DNA of 64,000 bases from SZUA-36 sp963753105 (GCA_963753105.1 CAVWBD010000009.1:124001-188000); one strand, 5' to 3'. Counted from the first letter of the stretch, positions 39,572 through 49,252 are shown. The notes: generated from the letters alone by a model not told the origin. Translations and numbers: made by a program.

Positions 39572-40084
39572 CTAGCCGGCGCTGTGCCGATGTTCCAGTA
39601 CACGCGTGACCAGGGCCTTTTCTGTTAATGCCCGTCTCGCCTTTATCAGTGCGGCGAAAAGATCAACACCGATTTCCTCAAACATATCCAGGTAGACACG
39701 TTCAACTTCTTTGTTAAGGCTCTCGACCTTCAACACCAATTCCTTACCTGTTTTTGTAAGTGAAATACGGGTGCGACGCAGATCGGTAGAATCCCTCTTT
39801 TCCGTGATCAGCTTCCGGGCTTTCAGATCCTTTAACCTGTGCCTCACGAGTTGGTGCGACATACCGAGAAACTGTGCGAGCCCGGTGACCGTCACATGCC
39901 GGCTCTTCTTCAGGTACATCAAGGTCGAAACGGCACGCGATGGCAGGTCAATGCCGTGCGCTGCCAGCAAACTGGTACCCTGTTGGTCAATGACACTCAG
40001 CAACTGATGTGCCTGGAGTCCCAGAAAAGTGGGGCCGAGCTCAATGCTGGATTTGGGGTTCAATATCTCTTGTTCTTTATACAT
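39572..40084 (-). CDS. MarR-family transcriptional regulator
   Basis: 170 residues with a MarR winged helix: VTVTGLAQFLGMSHQLVRHRLKDLKARKLI (recognition region), then EKRDSTDLRRTRISLTKTGKEL (wing) and a C-terminal dimer helix. The ligand is unknown. An upstream TTG at 40102 is in frame, but the ATG at 40084 is preferred. That ATG lies inside a perfect inverted repeat, which suggests self-repression. It probably controls the CPBP protease gene just downstream. Confidence 0.88.
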   Translation of the reverse strand: MYKEQEILNPKSSIELGPTFLGLQAHQLLSVIDQQGTSLLAAHGIDLPSRAVSTLMYLKKSRHVTVTGLAQFLGMSHQLVRHRLKDLKARKLITEKRDSTDLRRTRISLTKTGKELVLKVESLNKEVERVYLDMFEEIGVDLFAALIKARRALTEKALVTRVLEHRHSAG

Positions 40085-40115
40085 ATGCAAATTATTGCGC
40101 AAATATTTGCATATG
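40082..40115. promoter_or_regulatory. Perfect 11-bp inverted repeat over the marR start, candidate operator
   Basis: CATATGCAAAT at 40082-40092 and its exact complement ATTTGCATATG at 40105-40115 are separated by 12 bases, in an AT-rich stretch. The left arm contains the marR ATG. MarR proteins commonly bind such dyads at their own promoter; the assignment rests on symmetry and position. Confidence 0.5.
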
Positions 40116-40205
40116 TCAATGACAATCGTAATATGTCCGGAGTATTCGCGACCTTTTACATAACGTTCGAACGAACGTTTTTCACGCGGAAAATTCAGGC
40201 CCGGC

Positions 40206-41284
40206 TTAAAGACTGGTTATCACTTTCCCATCGAGTGTCAGGTAGTGCTTCATTGCCTGTGCCGTCATGCAACTATGCACCGGCAGGATGTACACGAAAT
40301 CACCGACCGAGTAATGATCCAGGGCATCAACCGGCCCGGTGATTATGCCGTGTTCCTGGGAAATTGCGAAAGCCGCAAACCCTCGACCGGCTCGCCCCAG
40401 CCGTCAGCTCTTGCTTCCACCACCCTGCCGTATTCCGGTTTTCCATCATCACCGGTCAAACTGTCCCTGGAAAAATGCACGGCCCCGCCGTGGATGATAA
40501 GCCTGTCTGCATGCTTTGCGATCACCGGGCAGGCCATCGCGACAGCGATGTCATCCAGTTCACAGGAGCCGATCGTGTACTGGGTCAGGTCATAGAAAAC
40601 AAAGTTGCCGGGACGGACTTCGGAAAGACCGTTAAAGTCACCGGCCACGCTGCAACAGGGTGTATCACCCAGGGATATTTCGAGATCGGGGAAACGGTCC
40701 GCATAACGCGTTTTCAGCTTACTCATGACGAGACGCGCTTCGTGATCAACCGCCAGGATCTCCTCTTTAGATCTGGCGTAGTAGGAATGCCCCGCGTGGG
40801 CAAGAAAGCCCCTGAATGACATTTTCGAAGCGCTTTCCAGGCAATCGAGCACCTTTTCCAGTTCGGGATCGTCTTCCTGCAGACCGGTGCGGTGGTATCC
40901 CGTATCGATCTTGACATACACGCCGACCTCGCGCTGCAGCCGGGCATCCAGCTTTTTCACGGTTCCGACATCCATCACGCAGAGGTTGATGGCACAATCA
41001 CCCGGCATGTCGTTGACACGCTCGACCTCGTGGATATTAAAAGGGATGGCAATCGTGATGTCTTTCCAGCGCGGACTGAAATAGTCGGCCATTCTGACCG
41101 ATGAAACAGTAATGGCACTGACGCCGTACTCCCTGAACCACTCGCCTATGGCCAGCGACTGGTGGGTCTTGAAATGCGCCCGTAAGCGCACACCACTTTG
41201 TGCGGCCTTGCCTGCCATGCGCCGGATATTCTTGCGACAGCGCACCTCGTCGAGCAACAGGGTGGGTTCAATGATCCTGGGCAT
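40206..41284 (-). CDS. D-threonine-aldolase/D-serine-dehydratase-like PLP enzyme, one frame break
   Basis: About 359 residues, alanine-racemase-type barrel plus a C-terminal beta domain. The PLP lysine is in RAHFKTHQS (Lys39). KIDTGYHRTGL, HAGHSYYARS, LGDTPCCSV and IHGGAVHFSRD follow. The frame changes near 40367; the second frame reads ISQEHGIITGPVDALDHYSVGD, then PVHSCMTAQAM, where the family's zinc-binding His-x-Cys is seen, and stops at 40206. It probably splits or dehydrates a D-3-hydroxyamino acid. It lies downstream of the molybdenum dehydrogenase genes on the same strand (50-base gap). Confidence 0.85.
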
Positions 41285-41334
41285 GGTTCGGCATTATACG
41301 GGGCCGGCACAAAGGTGCCGACCCTGGTTTTTTC

Positions 41335-43506
41335 CTAGACGTTGATACCGGAGCGTTTGAACGGCAATTCACGGATCCTGGTGCCGGTGGCCGCGAATAT
41401 GGCATTGGCAATGGCCGGTCCCACGGCCAGGAATGGCGGCTCACCGAGACCGGTGGGCGGATTATCACTCTGGATGAAGTGAACATCGACTTCCGGCGCC
41501 TTGCTCAGCCTCAGCAAGCGGTAATCGTTGAAATTATCCTGCCGGGCCGCACCCTCTTCAAAGGTGATTTCCAGTTGCGCCGTGCTCAACGCGTCGATCA
41601 CGCAACCTTCCACCTGGTTCTTGGCGCCGCTCAGGTTCAGGATCGGGCCAACATCAACCGCGGAAGTGACTTTTTCCACTTTTATATTGGAACCGTCAGC
41701 CACGACCCGGGCCACGTGCGCGACATAACCGAGGTGGCCATAGGAAAAGGCGATTCCCAAACCCCGGTTCGGGCCGGGGTCATCGCCCCATCCGGCCTTC
41801 TCGGCGGCCAGCTTCAAAACTCCCTGGGCGCGGGCCAGGTCCATCGGTGGCTCGCCGTAGGATTTCGAAAGCAACTTCAGACGAAACTCGAGCGGGTCGA
41901 TGCCGCCAGCCAGCGCCACTTCATCGAAGAAGCTCTGGTAGGCAAAACAATAGGCCGAGTTACCCGGTGCGCGCCACGGACCCGTGGGGACCATGGATTC
42001 AATCGTGGATTGACGCAACCGGAAATTTGACACCAGGCCAGCCGGGTAACGCTTGGGTGACAGATCACCACCCGAAACGAGTTCCCCGTCACGGCTGAAA
42101 GTGATGAAATGCTGGTCAAAGGCGATCATCTGGCCCGCTTCATCCAGCCCGGCTTTGAAATGGTGCCAACCGGCAGGCCGGTAGAAATCGTGCTGCATGT
42201 CGTCTTCACGGCTGAACAGCAATTGCACCGGTTTGCCGGTTTCACGCGCGATCCACGCCACCTCGACCATGGAATCGTTACGTAAGCGTCGGCCAAAACC
42301 ACCACCGTACCTGACCTGGTTCACGTGAATTTTGTCTTCGGATATACCCAGCGTGCGGGAGATTAACCTGCGCCCGTTCTTCGGGTTCTGCGTGGGCGCC
42401 CACAACTCCATCTTGCCGGATTCATGCAACAGCGCGGTACAGTTTTGGGGCTCCTGGGTGGCGTGCGACACGTACGGGTAGTAGTAGCTGGCCTCGACGA
42501 CCCTGGCTGCCTTTTCCAGCGTGGCATCCACATCACCGTCGTGACGCAGAACCTCCCCAGTCTCACCGGCCAGTTTTGCTGCCTGCTTGTCATAGCCCTC
42601 AGTCGAGTCGTTGTGGGTTGTTTCCCAATCCACTTTCAATTTCTTGCGCGCTGAATTGGCCTCCCACCACGTTTTCGCGACGATGGCCACACCGGGGTGC
42701 AGACCACGAATATCATCTCCGCCTTTTACGATAAAGGCGTGGGTCACACCCGGCAGCGTCAGGATGTGGTCCAGGTTGGCGCTGCGCGGCTTGCCGCCAA
42801 ACACGGGACACTTGTGGTAAACCGCGTACAACATACCGTCTAGCCGGATATCGCTGCCGAACAATGGCTGTCCGGTCAGTATCTTGTGGTTGTCAACACC
42901 GGGTACGAAGCTGCCCAGCAGCTTGAACTCCTCAGGACGGCTTTTCAGCTTCAGCGTGGAAACATCCGGCACCGGCAGGGTCGATGCGGTCTTCAAAAGC
43001 TCCGCGTAGCGCTTGCTCTTCCCGCTTGGCTTGTGAATGACCGTGCCGCTTTCAGCGGAACACTCTGCAAGCGGGACAGCCCATTCCTTCGCCGCGGCGG
43101 CCAGCAATATTTGCATGGCGCCGGTACCAGCGACCCTGAGGTCGTCCCAACCGTCCGGTGTGCCACGACTGCCAGCAGCTGCCTGACGGCCATAGCGGTC
43201 ATCCAGTGGCGCCTGTTCCACCCGCACATCCTTCCAGTCAACTTCCAGGCACTCGGCAACAACCATCGGAAAAGCGGTCTTGACGCCCTGCCCGCCTTCA
43301 GGATTCTTACTGATAATGGTGACCGTGCCATCCGGGTCGATACGCACGTACAGGTTGGGTATCCAGGTCTCCCCGTAACCCTCGCCGGCGAGCAGCGTAC
43401 CATAGCTGCCGACACCCACCATCAGTGCGCCCGAGGCAAGCATGGTGACCTTCAGAAATGAGCGGCGATCCATGCCCTGTCCGTCCTTGTTCAGCGGTGC
43501 GTTCAT
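41335..43506 (-). CDS. Molybdopterin-binding subunit of a periplasmic dehydrogenase (IorB-like), copy 1
   Basis: 723 residues, large subunit of the xanthine-oxidase family as in isoquinoline 1-oxidoreductase and membrane aldehyde dehydrogenases. A twin-arginine signal (DRRSFLKVT, Arg14-Arg15) predicts Tat export. GGGFGRR, GPWRAPG and the C-terminal GLGEPPFLAVGPAIANAIFAATG with catalytic Glu689 form the molybdenum site. It needs the 2Fe-2S subunit whose gene overlaps its start (ATGA). It hydroxylates an aldehyde or N-heterocycle with electrons passing to the respiratory chain; the substrate is unknown. It is paralogous to the gene at 43999. Confidence 0.9.
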   Translation of the reverse strand: MNAPLNKDGQGMDRRSFLKVTMLASGALMVGVGSYGTLLAGEGYGETWIPNLYVRIDPDGTVTIISKNPEGGQGVKTAFPMVVAECLEVDWKDVRVEQAPLDDRYGRQAAAGSRGTPDGWDDLRVAGTGAMQILLAAAAKEWAVPLAECSAESGTVIHKPSGKSKRYAELLKTASTLPVPDVSTLKLKSRPEEFKLLGSFVPGVDNHKILTGQPLFGSDIRLDGMLYAVYHKCPVFGGKPRSANLDHILTLPGVTHAFIVKGGDDIRGLHPGVAIVAKTWWEANSARKKLKVDWETTHNDSTEGYDKQAAKLAGETGEVLRHDGDVDATLEKAARVVEASYYYPYVSHATQEPQNCTALLHESGKMELWAPTQNPKNGRRLISRTLGISEDKIHVNQVRYGGGFGRRLRNDSMVEVAWIARETGKPVQLLFSREDDMQHDFYRPAGWHHFKAGLDEAGQMIAFDQHFITFSRDGELVSGGDLSPKRYPAGLVSNFRLRQSTIESMVPTGPWRAPGNSAYCFAYQSFFDEVALAGGIDPLEFRLKLLSKSYGEPPMDLARAQGVLKLAAEKAGWGDDPGPNRGLGIAFSYGHLGYVAHVARVVADGSNIKVEKVTSAVDVGPILNLSGAKNQVEGCVIDALSTAQLEITFEEGAARQDNFNDYRLLRLSKAPEVDVHFIQSDNPPTGLGEPPFLAVGPAIANAIFAATGTRIRELPFKRSGINV

Positions 43507-43982
43507 GAGGCACCTCCGTTACCGGCCGTCTTTTCGGCAGCAAGCTTGACCGCCTTGCGTATCCGCACATATGTGCCACAACGGCACAGGTTGTCCGACA
43601 TGGCCTCGTTGATGGCCGCATCGTCCGGTTGCGGATTCTTCCGCAGTAACGCCACGGCGGCCAGAACCTGCCCGCCCTGGCAATAACCGCACTGCGGCAC
43701 ATCCAGTTCATCCCAGGCTTTCTGTACCGGGTGCTGACCCGTCGGATCCAGGCCCTCGATGGTGGTAATTTCCTTGCCAGCCATGTTGACCGCCAGCCGC
43801 CGGCACGATTTCACCGGTTCACCATCCACCAGCACCGTGCAAGTGCCACACTGACCGATCCCGCAGCTGTACTTGGTGCCGGTCATGTTCAGCTTGTCGC
43901 GTAAAGCCCACAGTAACGGCATATCTTCGGGCACGTCGAGCGTGTGTTCAGCTCCGTTGATTTTCAGCGTGACATTCGCCAT
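43503..43982 (-). CDS. 2Fe-2S subunit of a periplasmic dehydrogenase (IorA-like), copy 1
   Basis: 159 residues. The plant-ferredoxin-type cluster CGIGQCGTC with the fourth Cys in VKSCRR, and the helical cluster CGYCQGGQ with CRCGTY, are complete. It transfers electrons from the molybdenum centre of the partner subunit. Nearly identical in sequence to copy 2 at 46177-46656. Ribosome site GAGGAAAA. It starts 16 bases after the upstream large-subunit gene, so four genes run as one unit. Confidence 0.93.
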   Translation of the reverse strand: MANVTLKINGAEHTLDVPEDMPLLWALRDKLNMTGTKYSCGIGQCGTCTVLVDGEPVKSCRRLAVNMAGKEITTIEGLDPTGQHPVQKAWDELDVPQCGYCQGGQVLAAVALLRKNPQPDDAAINEAMSDNLCRCGTYVRIRKAVKLAAEKTAGNGGAS

Positions 43983-43998
43983 TGGTTAATTTTCCTCG

Positions 43999-46180
43999 TT
44001 ATACGGTTATTCCTGATTTCTTGAACGGCATTTCACGGAGCCGGACCCCGGTCGCCGCAAATATCGCATTGGCAATGGCCGGCCCAACCGGTGGGAACGG
44101 CGGCTCACCGAGACCGGTGGGCGAGTTCTCACTCTGGATGAAATGACACTCGACTTCCGGCGCCCTGTCCAGCTTGAGCAGGCGGTAATTCTGGAAGTTT
44201 CTTTGCCGCGTTGCGCCTTCCTCGAAAGTCACTTCGAGTTGGGTTGTGCTGAGCGCATCAATTACACAACCCTCCACCTGGTGTTTGGCGCCACTGAGGT
44301 TCAGGATCGGCCCCACGTCCATGACGGAAAATACCTTCACGACCTTGATATCGCTGCCATCGGCCTCGACTTCGGCGACATGTGCGGCGTATCCGCGGTG
44401 GCTGTAATGAAAGGCGATGCCAAGACCGCGGTTTGGCCCGAGATCACGTCCCCAGCCGGCTTTTTCGGCAGCCACGCGCAGGGTGCTGCTGCTTCGCTCC
44501 AGGTCCATCTGCGGTTTGCTATAGGACTTTGACAGCAGGTCGAGGCGAAACTCGAGCGGATCACGGCCACCGGCAATCGCCACTTCATCGAAGAAGCCCT
44601 GGAAAGCAAAGCAGTAGGCCGAATTGCCGGGATCACGCCATGGCCCCGTGGGCACATTGCACTCGATAATCGACTGCCGGAAGCGGAAGTTGGGCACCAG
44701 TCCCGCCGGGTAGTGTTTCGCCGACAGATTGGCACCGGAAATCGTCTCACCATTTTTGCCCATGGTGATAAAGTAATGATCCCACGCGATCATCTTGCCG
44801 GCTTCATCCAGCCCGGCCTTGAAATGGTGCCAACCAGCTGGCCGGTAGAAGTCGTGACGCATGTCCTCCTCGCGGGTCCACACCAGTTGCACCGGCTTGC
44901 CACCAATTTCACGGGCGATCCAGGCGGCCTCGCTCGCAAAGTCGGTACGTGAACGACGGCCGAAAGCGGTACCCATGCGAACCTGGTGGAGATGAATCTG
45001 GTTCTCCGGGATCCCCATGTTGGCCGAAATCTTCTCCCGTGCGCCTTTGCCGTTCTGGGTTGGTGCCCACAATTCCAGCTTTCCGGATTCGTGCAACTGC
45101 GCCGTGCAATTCATCGGCTCCATGTTGGCGTGGGCCACGAACGGGTAGTAATAACTGGCCTCGACGACCTTGGCCGCAGCCTCAAATGCTGCGTCCACGT
45201 CACCGTCATGACGCAGGACTTCTCCCATCTCGCCCGCCAGTGCTGCAGCTTGCTGATCGTAGCTCTCCGTAGGAATCGCTGTGCGTGGTTTCCCAGTCCA
45301 CCTCCAGCTGTTTACGGGCGTTATTGACCTCCCAGAAGGAATTGCCAACAACAGCCACACCCGGCTGCAGACCGTTGTATTCGTCGGTGCCATCCACGAT
45401 AAAGGCATGGGTCACACCCGGCAGTGCCAGGATATGATCCAGGTTGGCGCTGCGCGCCCTGCCACCAAATACCGGGCTCTTCTGGTACATGGCATACAAC
45501 ATGCCCTCAAGCCGTATGTCGCTGCCGAACAATGGTTGCCCGGTCAGGATCTTTGAATTGTCCACGCCACGGACAAAAGTACCCAGCAGTTTGAATTCTT
45601 CGGGGCGACTCTTCAGCGTGAGTTGCGACACATCAGGAACCGGTAAGGTAGCAGCCGTGTTCAACAGGCTGGCATAGCGCTTGGACTTGCCACTCGGCTT
45701 GTGAATGACCATGGCGCTCTCTGCGTAACACTCGCTAACCGGCACCGCCCATTCGCTGGCCGCGGCGGCGAGCAACAGGTCTTTTGCTGCCGTACCGGCA
45801 ACCCTGAGGTCATCCCAGCCATCCGGTGTGCCACGGCTGCCACCCAGGGCCTGGCGGCCATAGCGGTCATCCACGGCGAGATCCGCTGTTTCCACGTGCA
45901 CGTCTTTCCAGTCAACTTCGAGGCATTCCGCTACCACCATCGGGAACGCAGTCTTGACACCCTGCCCGCCCTCGGGGTTCTTGCTGATGATGGTCACACT
46001 GCCGTCCGGGTCAATCCGCACGTACAGGTTGGCTGTCCAGGTTTCCTGTTCAACCGCGCCAGCGGTCGAGGTCTCTTTACAACCGACACCGACCATCAGC
46101 GCGCCGGAAGCCAGCATCGTGACTTTCAGGAAAGTACGGCGCTCCATGTTGGGGGTATCCAGTTTCTTTGAAGTGTTCAT
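43999..46180 (-). CDS. Molybdopterin-binding subunit of a periplasmic dehydrogenase (IorB-like), copy 2, one frame break
   Basis: About 727 residues. It has a twin-arginine signal (ERRTFLKVT) with a cysteine after the hydrophobic stretch (VGVGCKE), so possibly a Tat lipoprotein, unlike copy 1. AFGRRSR, GPWRDPG and GLGEPPFPPVGPAIANAIFAATG align with copy 1 throughout. The frame changes near 45271: WETTHSDS continues in the other frame as TESYDQQAAALAGEMGE, where copy 1 reads WETTHNDSTEGYDKQAAKLAGETGE, so a single inserted base explains it. Note Asp for Ala in GPWR(D/A)PG. The start overlaps the 2Fe-2S gene (ATGA). Confidence 0.87.
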
Positions 46181-46656
46181 GCGGCACCTCCCTTGTCAGC
46201 TTTCAATTCAGCGGCAAGCTTGACCGCCTTGCGAATCCGTGTGTAAGTCCCGCATCGGCACAGGTTGTCAGACATGGCCTCATCAATAGCCGCATCGTCC
46301 GGTTTTGGATTCTTCTGCAGTAACGCAGATGCAACCAGAATCTGTCCACCCTGGCAGTAACCGCACTGCGGCACATCCAACTCGTCCCAGGCCTTCTGCA
46401 CCGGGTGCTGGCCCGTCGGGTCAAGACCCTCGATGGTGGTAATTTCCTTACCCACCATGTTGACTGCCAGCCGCCGGCAGGATTTAACCGGTTCACCATC
46501 CACCAGCACCGTGCAGGTACCGCACTGGCCAATGCCACAACTGTACTTGGTGCCGGTCATGTTGAGCTTGTCCCGCAAAGCCCATAACAATGGCATATCG
46601 GCAGGCACGTCCAGGCTGTGGTCCGTGCCGTTGATCTTCAGGGTGACCTGGGGCAT
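46177..46656 (-). CDS. 2Fe-2S subunit of a periplasmic dehydrogenase (IorA-like), copy 2
   Basis: 159 residues starting MPQVTLKINGTDHSL. Both 2Fe-2S clusters are intact (CGIGQCGTC plus VKSCRR; CGYCQGGQ plus CRCGTY). The open frame extends upstream to 46932, but GGAG eight bases before the ATG at 46656 and alignment with copy 1 fix the start. It is the first gene of a leftward four-gene unit (A2, B2, A1, B1). A LacI-type palindrome lies 46 bases upstream, and a TACAAT at about 46691-46696 could be its -10 element. Confidence 0.92.
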   Translation of the reverse strand: MPQVTLKINGTDHSLDVPADMPLLWALRDKLNMTGTKYSCGIGQCGTCTVLVDGEPVKSCRRLAVNMVGKEITTIEGLDPTGQHPVQKAWDELDVPQCGYCQGGQILVASALLQKNPKPDDAAIDEAMSDNLCRCGTYTRIRKAVKLAAELKADKGGAA

Positions 46657-46702
46657 TTCGAATCTCCATCTCGTGATATATATCCTAGGATTGTAGCACC
46701 AG

Positions 46703-46718
46703 ATGCCACCGATGGCAT
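46703..46718. promoter_or_regulatory. LacI-type operator candidate, site 1
   Basis: ATGCCACCGATGGCAT, a near-perfect palindrome fitting the LacI-family pattern TGnnAnCGnTnnCA. The identical 16-mer (other strand) is at 54328-54343 and a near copy is at 61399-61414. It lies between the divergent starts of the 2Fe-2S gene (46656) and the esterase gene (46730). Confidence 0.65.
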
Positions 46719-46729
46719 AGAATGTCCCC

Positions 46730-47536
46730 ATGATCAAACTAAACCTCGTTATTGCAGTGTTATTAGCCGGCTTTTTTGCCTTGGACACACACGCAGATAA
46801 GTCGTCGCCGGAATTACCCGGCAAGGAAAACTTCCAGGTATTTCTGCTGGCCGGGCAATCCAACATGGCCGGGCGTGGCGACCTGGCTGAAGCAGACCCG
46901 GAGATCAATCCACGGGTATTAATGCTCGCCAAAGACGGATCCTGGAAACCAGCCTTGGACCCGGTCCACTACGACAAGAAAATTGCCGGTGTGGGCCTCG
47001 CAAGGTCATTTGCGGCCGCGCTGGTCAAACGGGACCCGAATATCACGATCGGGCTGGTACCGACAGCCTGCGGTGGCTCACACATCGCTCACTGGGTGCC
47101 TGGCGCATACTATGAAAAGACCGATTCCCACCCCTACGATGACGCCATATCACGCACCCAACGCGCGATGCAGGACGGTACGCTGGCAGGCATCCTGTGG
47201 CACCAGGGTGAGGGTGACTCCAGCCCCAAGCTGGCAGCGGTCTACAAGGACAAGCTTGTTGAACTGGCCGTACGCTTGCGTAGCGATCTTGATGCACCCG
47301 ATGTTCCGTTCATCATTGGTCAGCTTGGTCAGTTTGAGGGCAAGCCGTGGAAACCCGGCAGGTATGTAGTTAATGACGCGCACATCGCTGCCGCAGAGGA
47401 AATCCCGCACGCGGGGTTCGTCTCATCAGACGGTCTGACCAGCAAGGAAGACAACACGCACTTCAACACCGAGTCGCTGAATGAATTTGGGCGGCGCTAC
47501 GCGCATGTATTCCTGGAAGTTACCGGAAAGGAATAA
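46730..47536 (+). CDS. Exported SGNH/SASA-type carbohydrate esterase
   Basis: 268 residues with a signal peptide (about 1-22). Block I LLAGQSNMAGRGD gives nucleophile Ser44; GLVPTACGGSHIAHW and ILWHQGEGD are the oxyanion blocks; EDNTHFN gives Asp241 and His244. This is the sialate-O-acetylesterase/CE6-like family that removes acetyl groups from glycans. A divergent neighbour of the dehydrogenase operon, with the LacI-type palindrome ending 12 bases before its start, so expression is probably repressed by the same factor. Its last 36 residues are echoed in a fragment at 49988-50095. Confidence 0.87.
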   Translation: MIKLNLVIAVLLAGFFALDTHADKSSPELPGKENFQVFLLAGQSNMAGRGDLAEADPEINPRVLMLAKDGSWKPALDPVHYDKKIAGVGLARSFAAALVKRDPNITIGLVPTACGGSHIAHWVPGAYYEKTDSHPYDDAISRTQRAMQDGTLAGILWHQGEGDSSPKLAAVYKDKLVELAVRLRSDLDAPDVPFIIGQLGQFEGKPWKPGRYVVNDAHIAAAEEIPHAGFVSSDGLTSKEDNTHFNTESLNEFGRRYAHVFLEVTGKE

Positions 47537-47765
47537 GAACGAACAACCGTTACTCCGCCACCGGTAACACCGGAGCGGGCAGTTACGCATGCCAATTGGT
47601 GACCTGTAATCAAACGAATGATCGAGCCGGCCGCCCTGGTTCAGTCACGGGTAAAGGACCCCAATCGGCGCTTGCTGCGGTCGGCAATCGATCAGTTGGC
47701 TGTCTGCTGTTCGAAAAGCAGTCATTAGAAAGGTAGGCTTTTCAGAGATATGAGTGACTGCAAAC
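47537..47765. other. Intergenic sequence without a gene
   Basis: Between the esterase stop and the first MITE-like element I see no supported gene, RNA or repeat; the text resembles decayed sequence (TTCGAAAAGCAGTCATTAGAAAGGTAGGC and similar). Confidence 0.5.
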
Positions 47766-47912
47766 GGCCTATTCTGTTGAAAAACTCGGTTCTTTCGCAA
47801 ACTCGATCAATTTCTGCAAGTTGAGCGTATATAACCTATTGTTTTTATTGAGATACTTTTCCGCGGAAACGTCCGAAAACTGAAGAAAAGGTGTTTTTCA
47901 ACAGAATAGGCC
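47766..47912. mobile_element. MITE-like element with perfect 20-bp terminal inverted repeats
   Basis: GGCCTATTCTGTTGAAAAAC at 47766-47785 is exactly complementary to 47893-47912. The 147-base unit has an AT-richer interior and no coding capacity, as expected of a non-autonomous transposable element or a collapsed insertion sequence. No target-site duplication is obvious. It lies just past the 3' end of the lipoprotein gene at 47981. Confidence 0.7.
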
Positions 47913-47980
47913 ATGAGCGGAAGCTGGCGTGCAATTTTAGTGGCAGCTTCACCAGAAGGAATTACTCGTTCACTATCGTG

Positions 47981-48943
47981 TTACCTGATCACTTCCTGAT
48001 GGGCATTAAAGAATGTCTCCGGACCCTGACGAATGATCTCCAACAAGGCGGCGCGCCCAAGGGTTTTCTCAATGTCAGCAGCCATGGAAGCACCCGCCAC
48101 ATACCAGAGACGGTCGCCGGAGGACATTTCTTCCACGACCGCCCAGTGGGCGTCACTCAACGGAACTCCAATTTCTCCATCAATAAATGACATGTATTGC
48201 CAATAGGTCGTTAGCAACCTGGTAAGGCGTTCAGAATCTTCAAGCGCCAGATAATCCCTGTCTTGCTCAAGAGCACCGGCTTCTCTTCGGGCGTTTCTTG
48301 CAGCATGGACGGCGAGACCTTCAAGAAATGTGGCATATCGGATGAAATCAAACAGGTGCTGAACGGTATCGATACCACTGATTTGAGGCATGGGGTGAAC
48401 TTGCATTACACCGGAATGATGACCCTCGTGGATGCAGTAAAACCAGATTTCCTCCCGGTCACCTAAGAAGTGAGGGTGGGTAAAGTTGAGCGAGGCATGG
48501 TCATCCATTGCCACCCCGATATCGTAACCCCAGGTAATATGCAGAGGATTATTCGGCTTTGCTTCACTTGGAAGATAAGCCGCAGCTTCCGCCAAACAGG
48601 ACTGCTGCGCAGCAGGGTTATTGCTGGCAAATTGAACGAGATCCTCTATCTCTATCAGGGTGTCCGGTGCTGGCGCTGTGCTCAGTAGGTCAATTGTTAA
48701 TTCCCGGGAAGTGGTGCCGGGAGGATAATATCCGGTGCGATCCGAATGACGTTTCAGATGAATGGCCGCGGTTGTCGATGCAATTTCCATCAACAAGCTA
48801 TCTGAGGGGTCATCAAAGTAGCCCAACGCAAGATTTACGTGCAAGAAATCAAAGCCATATGGAATTGGTTCTGGGGTCACCGTCGAACAGGATATGACCA
48901 GACACACCTGTCCGATAAGAAAAAGTGTCAAGGTTCTTTTCAC
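47981..48943 (-). CDS. Lipoprotein with an HExxH motif, putative metallopeptidase
   Basis: 320 residues with a lipoprotein signal (VISC, Cys19). The motif HEGHH (172-176) fits HExxH, and FLEGLAVHAAR about 35 residues later offers a glutamate that could be the third ligand. LTTYWQYM, DRLWYVAGASMAADIE and LLEIIRQGPETFF recall DUF5700/DUF2268-like putative Zn-peptidases, without a firm family call. The gene stands alone between two MITE-like elements with different repeats, and its base use looks more AT-rich than its neighbours, so recent acquisition is possible. Confidence 0.75.
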   Translation of the reverse strand: MKRTLTLFLIGQVCLVISCSTVTPEPIPYGFDFLHVNLALGYFDDPSDSLLMEIASTTAAIHLKRHSDRTGYYPPGTTSRELTIDLLSTAPAPDTLIEIEDLVQFASNNPAAQQSCLAEAAAYLPSEAKPNNPLHITWGYDIGVAMDDHASLNFTHPHFLGDREEIWFYCIHEGHHSGVMQVHPMPQISGIDTVQHLFDFIRYATFLEGLAVHAARNARREAGALEQDRDYLALEDSERLTRLLTTYWQYMSFIDGEIGVPLSDAHWAVVEEMSSGDRLWYVAGASMAADIEKTLGRAALLEIIRQGPETFFNAHQEVIR

Positions 48944-49074
48944 TGTGCGTAAAGGTTAAGAAATTATCCTGCTGGCGACAAGTCAATGTGGTGGTAGAAC
49001 CGCGTTTGCGTCACGGGTTGCCGCGATCACACAAAAAGTCAGTGAGCGATGCCTGGATAGTGAAGTCTGCTCCT

Positions 49075-49252
49075 GGCCGAGGCTGTGTGAAAACTATTTG
49101 GCGATCATTATTTTTGGTACAGCACTTAGCAAATGAGCCGTCTATTTTCTCATCTGGGCATAAAAACCCCACACCAAACTTTAAAACCAGAATATATAGA
49201 GAGTAATTCCCACTTGAGATTTTGAGTTTTGGGTTTTCACACAGCCTCGGCC
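49075..49252. mobile_element. Second MITE-like element, different 20-bp inverted repeats
   Basis: GGCCGAGGCTGTGTGAAAAC at 49075-49094 is exactly complementary to 49233-49252. The 178-base unit has no coding capacity. The repeats differ from those at 47766, so two transposon families have left elements on either side of one gene. No clear target duplication. The rest of 48944-49413 shows nothing else. Confidence 0.7.
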
